From: Acidobacteriaceae bacterium
GTDB taxonomy: Bacteria; Acidobacteriota; Terriglobia; Terriglobales; Acidobacteriaceae
DNA: 6,888 bases
Direction: 5' to 3'
NCBI GenBank assembly: GCA_030044455.1
Contig: JASHVU010000351.1
Coordinates: forward strand, 1 to 6,888
Part shown: positions 1 through 5,548 of the stretch, piece by piece
Layout of the letters: every line of letters starts with the position of its first letter
How positions within the stretch are numbered: position 1 is the first letter of the stretch
The notes under the pieces: generated by a model
What the model was told of the DNA's origin: nothing
The model's database searches: none
Seen by the model: only the letters and a program-made list of their open reading frames with translations
Made by a program: the position numbers and the translations under genes

Positions 1-1444
1 GCACCGGAAAATCATTCACCGCAAGAGAGGTTGCGCCCTGCATTTCGCCATCCAGAAAAATTTCCACCTCGCCCAGGCCAGCCGTCTTCTCGCCGACGTA
101 ATCGATCCCTGTTCCTGTGAACGAAAACTCGGCAGACGCGCCCTTTGACTGCGTCGCCCGGGGAAGCTCATTTCCGCCTGCATCCTTTGTTGTGGTCCAG
201 GCAAACCACATTCCACTCAACTTGATCTCAGCATCCGACGCGGGAACGAAGCGCGAAGATGGAACTGGATTTGACTTGAGCGTCAGCGGAATCCGCCACA
301 TCTTGTAGGGTGAGGTACAGACATCGTCGAACGGGCATCCGGAGGTGAACAGGGAGAGCTCGATGTCGTCTCCGTGCCGCTGCTGAAAGGCTGCGCAGAT
401 ACTCGGCCCGTACATGTGCACGCCGGGGCCAAGAAAGGAGTCATCGGCTGATCCGGCGGGGGTCCAGGGTCCCCAGGGATGAGGCGATTGATAGAAGTCG
501 TAGCGCATGCGGTTCGGTTCGAACCACCGCGTCATGGTCTCTGTGTTGTACCAGGAGACAAGCAAATACACGCCCAGGTCACGAACGAACGTGATGGGAG
601 TCTGCCCGCAGCGAGCCGGGCGGTCCAGGATCGGCATGGCGCGATCGATAGAACGAGACCAGGTCGGTATTGCGCTTCCGTCCCAGCCCGACAGATATTC
701 CCAGTCGGCGCTGTTCAGACGGGACAACTGAGAGCGAAGAACGCGGCCCAGAACCAGGCTGTCGCCGTCGTTCCAAAAGCCATTTGTAGAACATGCATAA
801 ACATACTCGCCGGCGCCATCCTGTTCCACCTGGCCTCCGTTGCGGCCATAGTGCACGAAGAACGGCGCGCCGAACCGGCCTCCAGGCCACATGGGATGTT
901 CGTAGTTTTCCTCGGCGCTGCGCGTCCAGGTGCGGCCGCGGTCTGTCGACTTGATAAGGCTGGCGTTCAGTGCCGTCTGCCGCGTGAGCGGATCGTGGCT
1001 GTCGCTTCCGTAGGTGTTTCGGGAGACAAAAGCATAGAACACGCCATCGATGCACTCCTGGCCGCAGGCTTTCCACGTCGCGTTGTCTGGCCCCTTCTGG
1101 CCTCCTTTGCCATACTCGGCCATTGGATTTACCTGGCTTCCGGTCAACGCGCCTGGCCCTTCGCATGTGAGCTTGTTGAAAGCAAGGTTCATGCCGTTGG
1201 CGCCGAAGCCGCGGCCGTCGCAATTGAAGGCGTAGAGGTTATCATCATCGGCCCAGAAAGGATCCCAGGTGTCGCCATTGGCGTCGTCCCACTTATGAAT
1301 GCGGTTTAGATCAAGAATGATGTCGGCAATGCGTGCCTGTGAGCCGATTGCGCTCATCCTGCCCGGCAAACCGGCAACAGCGAATGCGGCCGCGCAGGAC
1401 TTGATGAATGTTCTGCGATCGAAGTGTGCTGAGACGCAAGCCAA
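1..1444 (-). CDS. Tat-exported beta-propeller protein, sialidase/DUF4185-like, partial (C-terminus beyond left edge)
   Basis: The reading frame is open from base 1444 to the left edge (481 residues, no stop seen). It has no upstream in-frame ATG; the first ATG (1357) lies behind a twin-arginine signal. I therefore choose TTG at 1444, which has AGGG about 9 bases upstream and a TACAAT box further up. The N-terminus reads D-R-R-T-F-I-K-S at residues 9-16, then a short Ala-rich hydrophobic stretch to about residue 27: a Tat signal, so a folded exported protein. Residues 57-71 carry G-D-T-W-D-P-F-W-A-D-D-D-N-L-Y. An Asp-box-like S-x-D-x-G-x-T-W occurs at 166-173, and P-H-P-W-G-P-W is typical of blades in sugar-acting beta-propellers. 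From about residue 435 a F-T-G-T-G-I...L-D-G segment resembles a galactose-binding-like accessory domain. A secreted glycoside hydrolase or sugar-binding role is inference; substrate and catalytic residues are not identifiable here. Confidence 0.72.
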   Translation of the reverse strand, partial: MACVSAHFDRRTFIKSCAAAFAVAGLPGRMSAIGSQARIADIILDLNRIHKWDDANGDTWDPFWADDDNLYAFNCDGRGFGANGMNLAFNKLTCEGPGALTGSQVNPMAEYGKGGQKGPDNATWKACGQECIDGVFYAFVSRNTYGSDSHDPLTRQTALNASLIKSTDRGRTWTRSAEENYEHPMWPGGRFGAPFFVHYGRNGGQVEQDGAGEYVYACSTNGFWNDGDSLVLGRVLRSQLSRLNSADWEYLSGWDGSAIPTWSRSIDRAMPILDRPARCGQTPITFVRDLGVYLLVSWYNTETMTRWFEPNRMRYDFYQSPHPWGPWTPAGSADDSFLGPGVHMYGPSICAAFQQRHGDDIELSLFTSGCPFDDVCTSPYKMWRIPLTLKSNPVPSSRFVPASDAEIKLSGMWFAWTTTKDAGGNELPRATQSKGASAEFSFTGTGIDYVGEKTAGLGEVEIFLDGEMQGATSLAVNDFPV

Positions 1445-1487
1445 GAGAGTTCGCCCTGGAAGAATTCGGAAAATACTCGGCAGCGAA

Positions 1488-1517
1488 ATTGTAGATTGAG
1501 CAGCGACCGATCGCGAA
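1488..1517 (-). promoter_or_regulatory. Candidate sigma-70-like promoter of the Tat-exported protein gene
   Basis: On the minus strand TACAAT (1493-1488) is a good -10 box. TTCGCG (1517-1512), 18 bases upstream, is a poor -35. Transcription would start near 1481, leaving a leader of about 37 bases before the TTG at 1444, which agrees with that start choice. The rest of the 1445-1687 gap shows no gene and no clear terminator. Confidence 0.35.
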
Positions 1518-1687
1518 CAAATTGCTTTCGGAATCTGAGCAGAGCGCAAGGATCCGAGGACGCCTATGCGGCCAACCCAATGGTTCAAGCGTTTCGCCGC
1601 TTCACTTCTTCACTCTTTCAACCCACGCACTTCGCCCTGCCATTCCTGAGCAATTCATGCCACGCCGCACCCAGGCCCCCCTCAAGC

Positions 1688-2578
1688 TCAGCAGTAACGC
1701 ATCTTCTCGAGATCTTCAATCAACCCCGGCCCGGTCGGCTCCCATCCCAACTGCGCCCGCGTCTTCGCGCTTGAAGCCACAGCATCCAGTCCCGCAAACA
1801 TCGCCAGCCAGCCGAAATGCCCTTTGGCCTCTTCTGGTGTCAGCGAGACAACCGGCACATTCAATCCCTTGCCGATCGTCTCAGCCATCTCCTTCACCGT
1901 AATTCCCTCTTCTGCGACAGCGTGATATATGACGCCCGCGGCATTCTTCTCAAGCGCCAGCCTGTAGAGCCGGGCCACATCGAAGCGGTGTGCTGCCGGC
2001 CAGCGGTTTTGCCCATCGCCTACATATGCTGAAACACCCTTCTCACGTGCAATCTGGATCGCGTACGTCACCAGCCCCTGCTTCACCGTGTCATGCACCT
2101 GGGGCAACCGCACCACCGCCACGCGAACCCCGCGCGCCGCAACCGTAGCGGCAGCCTCTTCCGTAGCTCCGCGAGGAATCACTTTCGAACTCACTGGCGG
2201 AACATCTTCGGTTGCCGCAATTCCCGGCCCCGAGGTCGCCATGCCGGTGCCGGAGGTCACAATCAGCAGCTTGTCCGTGCCGGCAAGCGCGTCGCCCATC
2301 GCTTCGATGGCACGCCGGTCGATTTCACAGTTCTCTTGGAACTTCGAAAAGTCATGAATAAACGCGGTGTGAATCACCGCATCGGCGTTGGCCGCGCCGC
2401 TCTTTAAACTGTCAAGGTCTTCAAGGTCGCCCCGCTGTACCTCGGCGCCCGCCTTAATCAAAGACTCCTCGCCCGCATCGCTTCGCGCCAGCCCAATCAC
2501 CTGGTGGCCTGCATCCATCAATTCCTTCACTACTACCGAACCTATAAAGCCTGTCGCACCCGTAACAAATACACGCAT
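1688..2578 (-). CDS. Atypical SDR-family NAD(P)-dependent oxidoreductase/epimerase
   Basis: This 296-residue protein is a full-length extended/atypical short-chain dehydrogenase with a Rossmann fold. The nucleotide-binding motif T-G-A-T-G-F-I-G is at residues 6-13. The L-A-R-S at 30-33 after strand beta-2 suggests a preference for NADP(H), and G-D-L at 50-52 is the usual acidic residue near the adenine. The usual Y-x-x-x-K catalytic pair is not seen; that region reads P-R-G-A-T-E-E-A-A (135-143), as in the atypical branch of the family that ends with conserved H-R-F-D-V-A-R-L-Y, Y-H-A-V-A-E-E-G and S-S-A-K-T-R-A-Q-L-G-W blocks, all present. AGGAG lies 7 bases before the ATG. It is the second gene of an operon, 38 bases after the aldo/keto reductase, so it is presumably co-induced under the divergent TetR repressor. 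The substrate is unknown; reduction of a carbonyl or quinone-like electrophile is a guess. Confidence 0.88.
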   Translation of the reverse strand: MRVFVTGATGFIGSVVVKELMDAGHQVIGLARSDAGEESLIKAGAEVQRGDLEDLDSLKSGAANADAVIHTAFIHDFSKFQENCEIDRRAIEAMGDALAGTDKLLIVTSGTGMATSGPGIAATEDVPPVSSKVIPRGATEEAAATVAARGVRVAVVRLPQVHDTVKQGLVTYAIQIAREKGVSAYVGDGQNRWPAAHRFDVARLYRLALEKNAAGVIYHAVAEEGITVKEMAETIGKGLNVPVVSLTPEEAKGHFGWLAMFAGLDAVASSAKTRAQLGWEPTGPGLIEDLEKMRYC

Positions 2579-2616
2579 ATAAATGCTCCTATTCTTCGCG
2601 TGTTGATTGTTGGCAC

Positions 2617-3546
2617 CTACGATCGGTGTTCATGTCGGTCGGTCGAAGCATCGGCATCTTGTCTCGATACCGCGTCGAGTTCGGCAAGCTCTCCGGCGGG
2701 AATCTCGAGCGTCGCCGCCTTCAGGTTTTCGCGAAGATGCTTGCGAGTCGATGTTCCAGGAATCACCAGGATGTTTGCCGAGCGATGCAGGAGCCAGGCA
2801 AGCGCAACCTGCATTGAGGTAGCATCAAGTCGCGCTGCCACCTCAGACAAGGTTCCCGACTGCAGCGGAGTGAACCCGCCCAGCGGAAAAAATGGAACGT
2901 AAGCGATGCCGTCGCCGGCAAGGTCGTCGATGAGCGCATCGTCGGCCCGATGTACCAGGTTGTATTGATTCTGGACGCAAACAATCGGGACGATCCGTCG
3001 CGCCTCCGCAATTTGTGCAGGCGTCACATTACTCAGCCCGATATGACGGATCAAGCCCTTTTGTTGAAGCTCGGCCAGGACCGTGAGCGGAGCCTCGATT
3101 GAACCTTCTGCCGGTTGATGCACGTTGAACATGCTGCGCAGATTCACCACGTCCAGCACATCCAGGCCCAGGTTACGAAGATTATCGTGAACGGCTCCGG
3201 TCAGCTCCTCGCGAGAGAGAGCCGGAATCCAAGACCCATCCTCGCCGCGCCGCGAGCTCACCTTGGTCACGATGACCAGGTCTTCGGGGTAAGGGAAGAG
3301 CGCCTTTCGTATGATCTGATTGGTGACGTGCGGGCCATAGAAATCCGATGTATCGATATGGTTCACACCGCTCGCAATAGCCTCTCGCAAAACAGCAATC
3401 GCTTCATCAACATCTCGGGGTGGTCCCCACACCAGCTTGTTGCCATCCCTCCCTGCAAGTTGCATCGCTCCGTAGCCCATGCGGTTCACGTTGAGCGAAC
3501 TGCCAATGAAGGTAAAGCGGCCGGCCGAACTTAATTCCTTGACCAT
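2617..3546 (-). CDS. pdxI: Aldo/keto reductase of the YdbC/PdxI (pyridoxal reductase) type
   Basis: This 309-residue TIM-barrel aldo/keto reductase matches my recall of E. coli YdbC, now named PdxI, over almost its whole length. Shared blocks include N-R-M-G-Y-G-A-M-Q-L-A-G (21-32), N-H-I-D-T-S-D-F-Y-G-P-H-V-T-N-Q (62-77), L-D-V-V-N-L-R (131-137) and A-Y-V-P-F-F-P-L-G-G-F-T-P-L-Q-S (215-230). PdxI reduces pyridoxal to pyridoxine with NADPH in B6 salvage; that role here is inferred from similarity. Tetrad residues D65, Y70 and K95 are visible. The fourth, normally His in an L-x-x-H context, aligns with R137, as in YdbC. The cofactor-binding I-P-G-T-S-T-R motif is at 262-268. The polar tail after residue 295 looks variable. 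GGGAGG sits 6 bases before the ATG. It is first in an operon with the SDR gene and divergent from a TetR regulator. If it is not a pyridoxal reductase, it is a close relative acting on another aldehyde. Confidence 0.9.
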   Translation of the reverse strand: MVKELSSAGRFTFIGSSLNVNRMGYGAMQLAGRDGNKLVWGPPRDVDEAIAVLREAIASGVNHIDTSDFYGPHVTNQIIRKALFPYPEDLVIVTKVSSRRGEDGSWIPALSREELTGAVHDNLRNLGLDVLDVVNLRSMFNVHQPAEGSIEAPLTVLAELQQKGLIRHIGLSNVTPAQIAEARRIVPIVCVQNQYNLVHRADDALIDDLAGDGIAYVPFFPLGGFTPLQSGTLSEVAARLDATSMQVALAWLLHRSANILVIPGTSTRKHLRENLKAATLEIPAGELAELDAVSRQDADASTDRHEHRS

Positions 3547-3593
3547 TTCATTCCTCCCTGGTTCATTGTGGATATCTCATTTTGTAACCGGCA

Positions 3594-3622
3594 TTGACTA
3601 ATCGCTGTCGCATCTAATAAAA
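3594..3622 (+). promoter_or_regulatory. Candidate promoter of the tetR-family gene
   Basis: TTGACT (3594-3599) is close to the -35 consensus. With a 17-base spacer the -10 is ATAAAA (3617-3622), and with 15 bases it is TAATAA (3615-3620). The -10 overlaps the first of two tandem palindrome-containing repeats, the arrangement expected for autorepression. No convincing promoter for the opposite (reductase) direction could be picked out in the same gap. Confidence 0.4.
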
Positions 3623-3666
3623 CGGAGATTGCCTCCGAATGAGTAGATAAACGGAGACTCCCTCCA
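3615..3666. promoter_or_regulatory. Twin 22-bp direct repeats with palindromic cores: candidate TetR operators
   Basis: The two copies, 3615-3636 and 3644-3665, are offset by exactly 29 bp and agree at 17 of 22 positions, with a shared A-A-A-C-G-G-A-G-A block and C-C-T-C-C end. In copy 1 the core is CGGAG-ATTGC-CTCCG (3623-3637). In copy 2 GGAG (3653-3656) pairs with CTCC (3662-3665), and there is also a tight GGAGACTCC (3653-3661). They lie between a TetR-type repressor gene and a divergent enzyme operon, overlapping the candidate -10 box and sitting just ahead of the repressor start. TetR proteins bind such symmetric sites as dimers, so these are the best operator candidates in the gap. Confidence 0.55.
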
Positions 3667-3685
3667 GTTGCAATTATTTTCGCGC

Positions 3686-4282
3686 ATGGCCAGGAAACGT
3701 TCACAACCCGTCCCGCGCAAGCCGCGCCGAAAACCGCGTACCGATGCGCTGCGTAACCGCGAGCGCATTCTGGATGTGGCAAAAGAAGCGTTTACCCTCT
3801 ACGGCGCCGCAGCCAGCCTCGACGACATTGCCCGCCAGGCGGATGTTGGAGCCGGAACTCTCTATCGTCACTTCCCCAACCGCGATGCCCTGATCGAAGC
3901 TGTCTATCGCAGTGAAGTGGAAAAACTGGCCGCGGCCGGACGCAGATTCTCCGAGATCATGCCCCCGATTGAGGCGTTACGAGCCTGGATGCTTTTATTC
4001 GTCGATCACGTTGCCCAAAAACACATCATCGCCCCCGCGCTGAATAGCGTCGTTGGTGGCGTTTCAAAGCTCATTGAGGGTTCCCGCAGCACAATCCACG
4101 GAGCGATTGATGCGCTGGTCAAACGCGCCATCAAGAGCGGCGACCTGCGAAAAAATCTCGACCCCCAGGATCTGCTTCGACCCTTGATTGGTGTCTTCTA
4201 TGTAGCGTCCGGTTCAGACGCGCAGCATAGCGCCACGAGGCTGGTGGATATTCTCATTGCAGGTTCGCGTCGATCCCGATAG
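3686..4282 (+). CDS. TetR/AcrR-family transcriptional repressor
   Basis: This 198-residue protein begins with a very basic arm (residues 3-18, rich in R, K and P) and a TetR-type DNA-binding domain. The R-E-R-I-L-D-V-A-K-E-A-F helix is at 25-36, and the helix-turn-helix A-S-L-D-D-I-A-R-Q-A-D-V-G-A-G-T-L-Y-R-H-F is at 43-63. The C-terminal ligand and dimer domain resembles the SbtR-like group (A-L-R-A-W, then A-I-K-S-G-D-L-R-K-N-L-D-P-Q-D-L-L). It is expected to repress its own gene and the divergent reductase/SDR operon and to be released by a small ligand. I chose ATG at 3686, though no Shine-Dalgarno precedes it. An alternative in-frame TTG at 3668, which has GGAG 11 bases upstream, would add six residues. 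The inducer cannot be read from sequence. Confidence 0.92.
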   Translation: MARKRSQPVPRKPRRKPRTDALRNRERILDVAKEAFTLYGAAASLDDIARQADVGAGTLYRHFPNRDALIEAVYRSEVEKLAAAGRRFSEIMPPIEALRAWMLLFVDHVAQKHIIAPALNSVVGGVSKLIEGSRSTIHGAIDALVKRAIKSGDLRKNLDPQDLLRPLIGVFYVASGSDAQHSATRLVDILIAGSRRSR

Positions 4283-4305
4283 ACCCCGACCCATCAGCCC
4301 CTCGC

Positions 4306-4845
4306 CTAACCTACCGGCGTGAGCTTTTCCCCTGCGCCTTCGCTCAAGTAAATTTCCACGTAGTCCAGGTAGTTCTTGGCATATTCGCGGATCAGCTCCC
4401 GGTCCTTGTCGGTAAGTTCGCGGCGCAACTTTGCCGGAACTCCCGCCCACAGCGTCCGCGGCGGCACAACGGTGTGTTCAGGTACTACCGCTCCGGCCGC
4501 GATAATGCATCCTTCGCCGATGTGCGCGTTATTCAGCACTGTAGCGCCCATGCCGATTACCACCATGTCCTCGACCACGCAGCCGTGCACCGTCGCGTTG
4601 TGTCCAATCGTTACCCAGTCTCCGACAATCACTTGATATAGATTGCGCTGGCCGTGAAGCACCGCGCAGTCCTGTACGTTGCTCGAGGCGCCAATACGAA
4701 TGGAGTTCACGTCCCCGCGGACCACGGCATTCATCCATACCGAGGAGCTCTCGCCTATGACCACATCGCCCAGAATCTGGGCCGAAGGGTCGATATAGCA
4801 ACCGTTTGCGATTTTCGGCGTCTTGCCTTGGTAGCTGCGAATCAT
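4306..4845 (-). CDS. Gamma-class carbonic anhydrase-like protein (YrdA/PaaY-type hexapeptide repeat)
   Basis: This 179-residue protein of usual family length is built of left-handed beta-helix hexapeptide repeats (A-Q-I-L-G-D, V-V-I-G-E-S, S-I-R-I-G-A, A-H-I-G-E-G and others) followed by a C-terminal helix (about 143-168). The metal-site pattern of small trimeric gamma-carbonic anhydrases is complete: R43 and D45 in V-R-G-D, Q58 in N-V-Q-D, and His at 64, 82 and 87, the last two with the canonical five-residue spacing. The acidic loop carrying the proton-shuttle Glu of archaeal Cam is not evident, as is usual for YrdA/PaaY-type members, several of which have weak or no CO2 hydration activity or act in thioester metabolism. 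AGG is about 7 bases before the ATG. The gene converges on the tetR gene (23-bp gap) and diverges from rpsU, so it is probably transcribed alone. Cytoplasmic; the physiological reaction is not certain. Confidence 0.92.
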   Translation of the reverse strand: MIRSYQGKTPKIANGCYIDPSAQILGDVVIGESSSVWMNAVVRGDVNSIRIGASSNVQDCAVLHGQRNLYQVIVGDWVTIGHNATVHGCVVEDMVVIGMGATVLNNAHIGEGCIIAAGAVVPEHTVVPPRTLWAGVPAKLRRELTDKDRELIREYAKNYLDYVEIYLSEGAGEKLTPVG

Positions 4846-4870
4846 AGCGACACCTCAAGGAATGAGTCTA

Positions 4871-4896
4871 TTTGGACAACGGTTGAAGCGTCCAAA
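4871..4896. repeat. Inverted repeat upstream of the carbonic anhydrase-like gene
   Basis: TTTGGAC (4871-4877) and GTCCAAA (4890-4896) are perfect 7-base arms separated by 12 bases, 26-51 bases before the carbonic anhydrase-like start codon. It could be an operator for a dimeric regulator or a hairpin in that gene's leader. No regulator is identified. Confidence 0.4.
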
Positions 4897-4967
4897 GGCA
4901 ATTCAGTGACCAATTTGTAGGAAATCGCCCAAAACTCGCAACTTTTTCGCCCCAATGAATGCATTTG

Positions 4968-4997
4968 TTGGCCGTGTGACACGAACTCCAGTATGAT
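4968..4997 (+). promoter_or_regulatory. Candidate rpsU promoter
   Basis: TATGAT (4992-4997) is a strong -10 box. TTGGCC (4968-4973) lies 18 bases upstream as a partial -35. The predicted transcript starts near 5004, leaving about 30 bases of leader that include GGAGGT. The ATG at 4993 lies inside the -10 box, so it would not be on this transcript. Confidence 0.5.
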
Positions 4998-5034
4998 AAA
5001 CGGAGCCGTCTGGCAGGGTCGGAGGTGGATTTAC

Positions 5035-5232
5035 TTGGCTGAGGTTCGCATTCAGGAAGGCGAGCCGCTCGAAAACGCGCTGCGCCGGTTTAAGCGCAAG
5101 GTACAGCAGGAGGACATTATCAAGGAAGTCAAGCGTCACTCCTACTATCTGAAACCCGGTGAGAAGAAACGCGTTAAGGCGGCTTTGGCACGCAAGCGGA
5201 ATCGTAAGAAAGCTCGTAAAGAGCAAGATTAA
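5035..5232 (+). CDS. rpsU: 30S ribosomal protein S21
   Basis: This 65-residue, strongly basic protein has the S21 signature: an E-G-E-P-L-E-N-A-L-R-R-F-K-R-K helix in the first 20 residues, then E-V-K-R-H-S-Y-Y-L-K-P-G-E-K-K-R-V-K, ending in a lysine/arginine-rich tail. S21 sits on the small-subunit platform near the 3' end of 16S rRNA and helps select mRNA during initiation. The start is TTG at 5035, giving an M-A-E-V-R N-terminus, with GGAGGT (5021-5026) 8 bases upstream. A longer frame from ATG 4993 is rejected because that ATG is inside the -10 box and the extra residues are not S21-like. It is divergent from the carbonic anhydrase-like gene and followed by a 316-bp stretch rich in inverted repeats, so it is probably monocistronic or read through into the zinc-ribbon gene. 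Confidence 0.95.
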   Translation: MAEVRIQEGEPLENALRRFKRKVQQEDIIKEVKRHSYYLKPGEKKRVKAALARKRNRKKARKEQD

Positions 5233-5250
5233 GGTACGACCTTTGCATAT

Positions 5251-5296
5251 GCGCCGACACTGGCGGCGCGGGTATCCCAAAAATACCCGCCGCCAG
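5251..5296 (+). repeat. Two mutually exclusive hairpins just after rpsU
   Basis: Hairpin A pairs the segment at 5260-5274 with 5284-5296: CTGGCGGC and GGGTA match their partners, with two unpaired bases on the left and a 9-base loop. Hairpin B pairs GCGCCG (5251-5256) with CGGCGC (5264-5269) around a 7-base loop. Both use 5264-5269, so only one can form at a time. Starting 19 bases after the rpsU stop, it may protect the rpsU 3' end or weakly terminate. The T-run typical of intrinsic terminators is absent. Confidence 0.45.
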
Positions 5297-5352
5297 GAAA
5301 GGCAGAAGCAAGATCTGGGCGGCACTAAGCAAAGAAATGATTTTTGGCTATT

Positions 5353-5372
5353 CGCAGAGTTCGCGCTCTGCG
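5353..5372 (+). repeat. Perfect 7-bp stem with 6-base loop in the spacer
   Basis: CGCAGAG (5353-5359) is the exact reverse complement of CTCTGCG (5366-5372), with loop TTCGCG. A T- and C-rich tract follows (5373-5395) but without an uninterrupted T-run, so a terminator reading is weak. It may instead be part of a structured leader. Confidence 0.45.
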
Positions 5373-5467
5373 TTGGTGTCTTTCCCTCTCCCTTTAAAAC
5401 CGGGGGAAAGTTCTAACACCGCTGGTTTCGACCGCGGTCCGGGCCCTTGTTGTGTATTGCGAAAGAG

Positions 5468-5544
5468 AACAGGGATCCCCCCGACCGGCACTCTCCGCGA
5501 GAGGCATGGCCGTATTGGGAATGGCTCCCTGTTGCAAGGAAGCC
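5468..5544 (+). promoter_or_regulatory. Nested stem-loop adjoining the zinc-ribbon Shine-Dalgarno site: candidate leader switch
   Basis: Four pairings nest in order. AACAGGGA (5468-5475) pairs with TCCCTGTT (5526-5533), TCCC (5476-5479) with GGGA (5517-5520), CGGC (5486-5489) with GCCG (5509-5512), and CTCTC (5491-5495) with GAGAG (5499-5503). The outer stem ends two bases before the Shine-Dalgarno AAGGA (5536-5540). An alternative short hairpin can pair GGCTCC/C (5523-5529) with GGAAGCC (5538-5544), covering that site and breaking the outer stem. This was found by eye, with no energy calculation. Confidence 0.35.
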
Positions 5545-5548
5545 GGCC

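Larger units (their letters stand above)
5233..5548 (+). other. 316-bp non-coding spacer rich in inverted repeats between rpsU and the zinc-ribbon gene
   Basis: I see no gene in this stretch: the frames running across it give no recognisable protein. It holds several inverted repeats: competing hairpins at 5251-5296, CGCAGAG/CTCTGCG at 5353-5372, CTTTCCC/GGGAAAG at 5380-5410, a 10-bp palindrome at 5430-5439, and a nested stem-loop at 5468-5533. There is no run of T after any of them, so a classical terminator is not supported. A weak promoter-like pair (TTGGTG 5373-5378, TAAAAC 5395-5400, 16-base spacer) could start the zinc-ribbon transcript. The spacer could be a long structured 5' leader, or a processed 3' UTR of rpsU. 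Confidence 0.5.

Noticed and set aside
579..1223. Minus-strand 214-codon frame inside the Tat-exported protein gene
   Set aside because: It is an Arg/Pro-rich out-of-frame reading typical of GC-rich shadows.
479..1309. Long plus-strand open frame (276 codons) opposite the Tat-exported protein gene
   Set aside because: Its translation has no recognisable domain, and the antisense frame has a signal peptide, propeller motifs and a consistent frame over 481 codons; this is a shadow.
1311..1580. Minus-strand 89-codon frame overlapping the N-terminus of the Tat-exported protein
   Set aside because: It is in a different frame from the protein with the twin-arginine motif, shows no family features and would displace the better start.
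1646..1691. CTGAGC/GCTCAG inverted repeat at the end of the SDR gene as a terminator
   Set aside because: The arms are only 6 bp with a 34-base loop, one overlaps the stop codon, and there is no T-run in either direction.
3668..3685. TTG start six codons upstream for the TetR protein
   Set aside because: Not excluded: GGAG is 11 bases upstream, while the ATG at 3686 has no Shine-Dalgarno. ATG was preferred because the basic arm already begins there.
4903..5325. Minus-strand 140-codon frame opposite rpsU
   Set aside because: It lies antisense to a clear S21 gene and its hydrophobic runs come from reading Lys/Arg codons in reverse.
5430..5439. GACCGCGGTC palindrome in the rpsU to zinc-ribbon spacer as an operator
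   Set aside because: A 10-base palindrome is expected by chance at this GC level and nothing else supports it.
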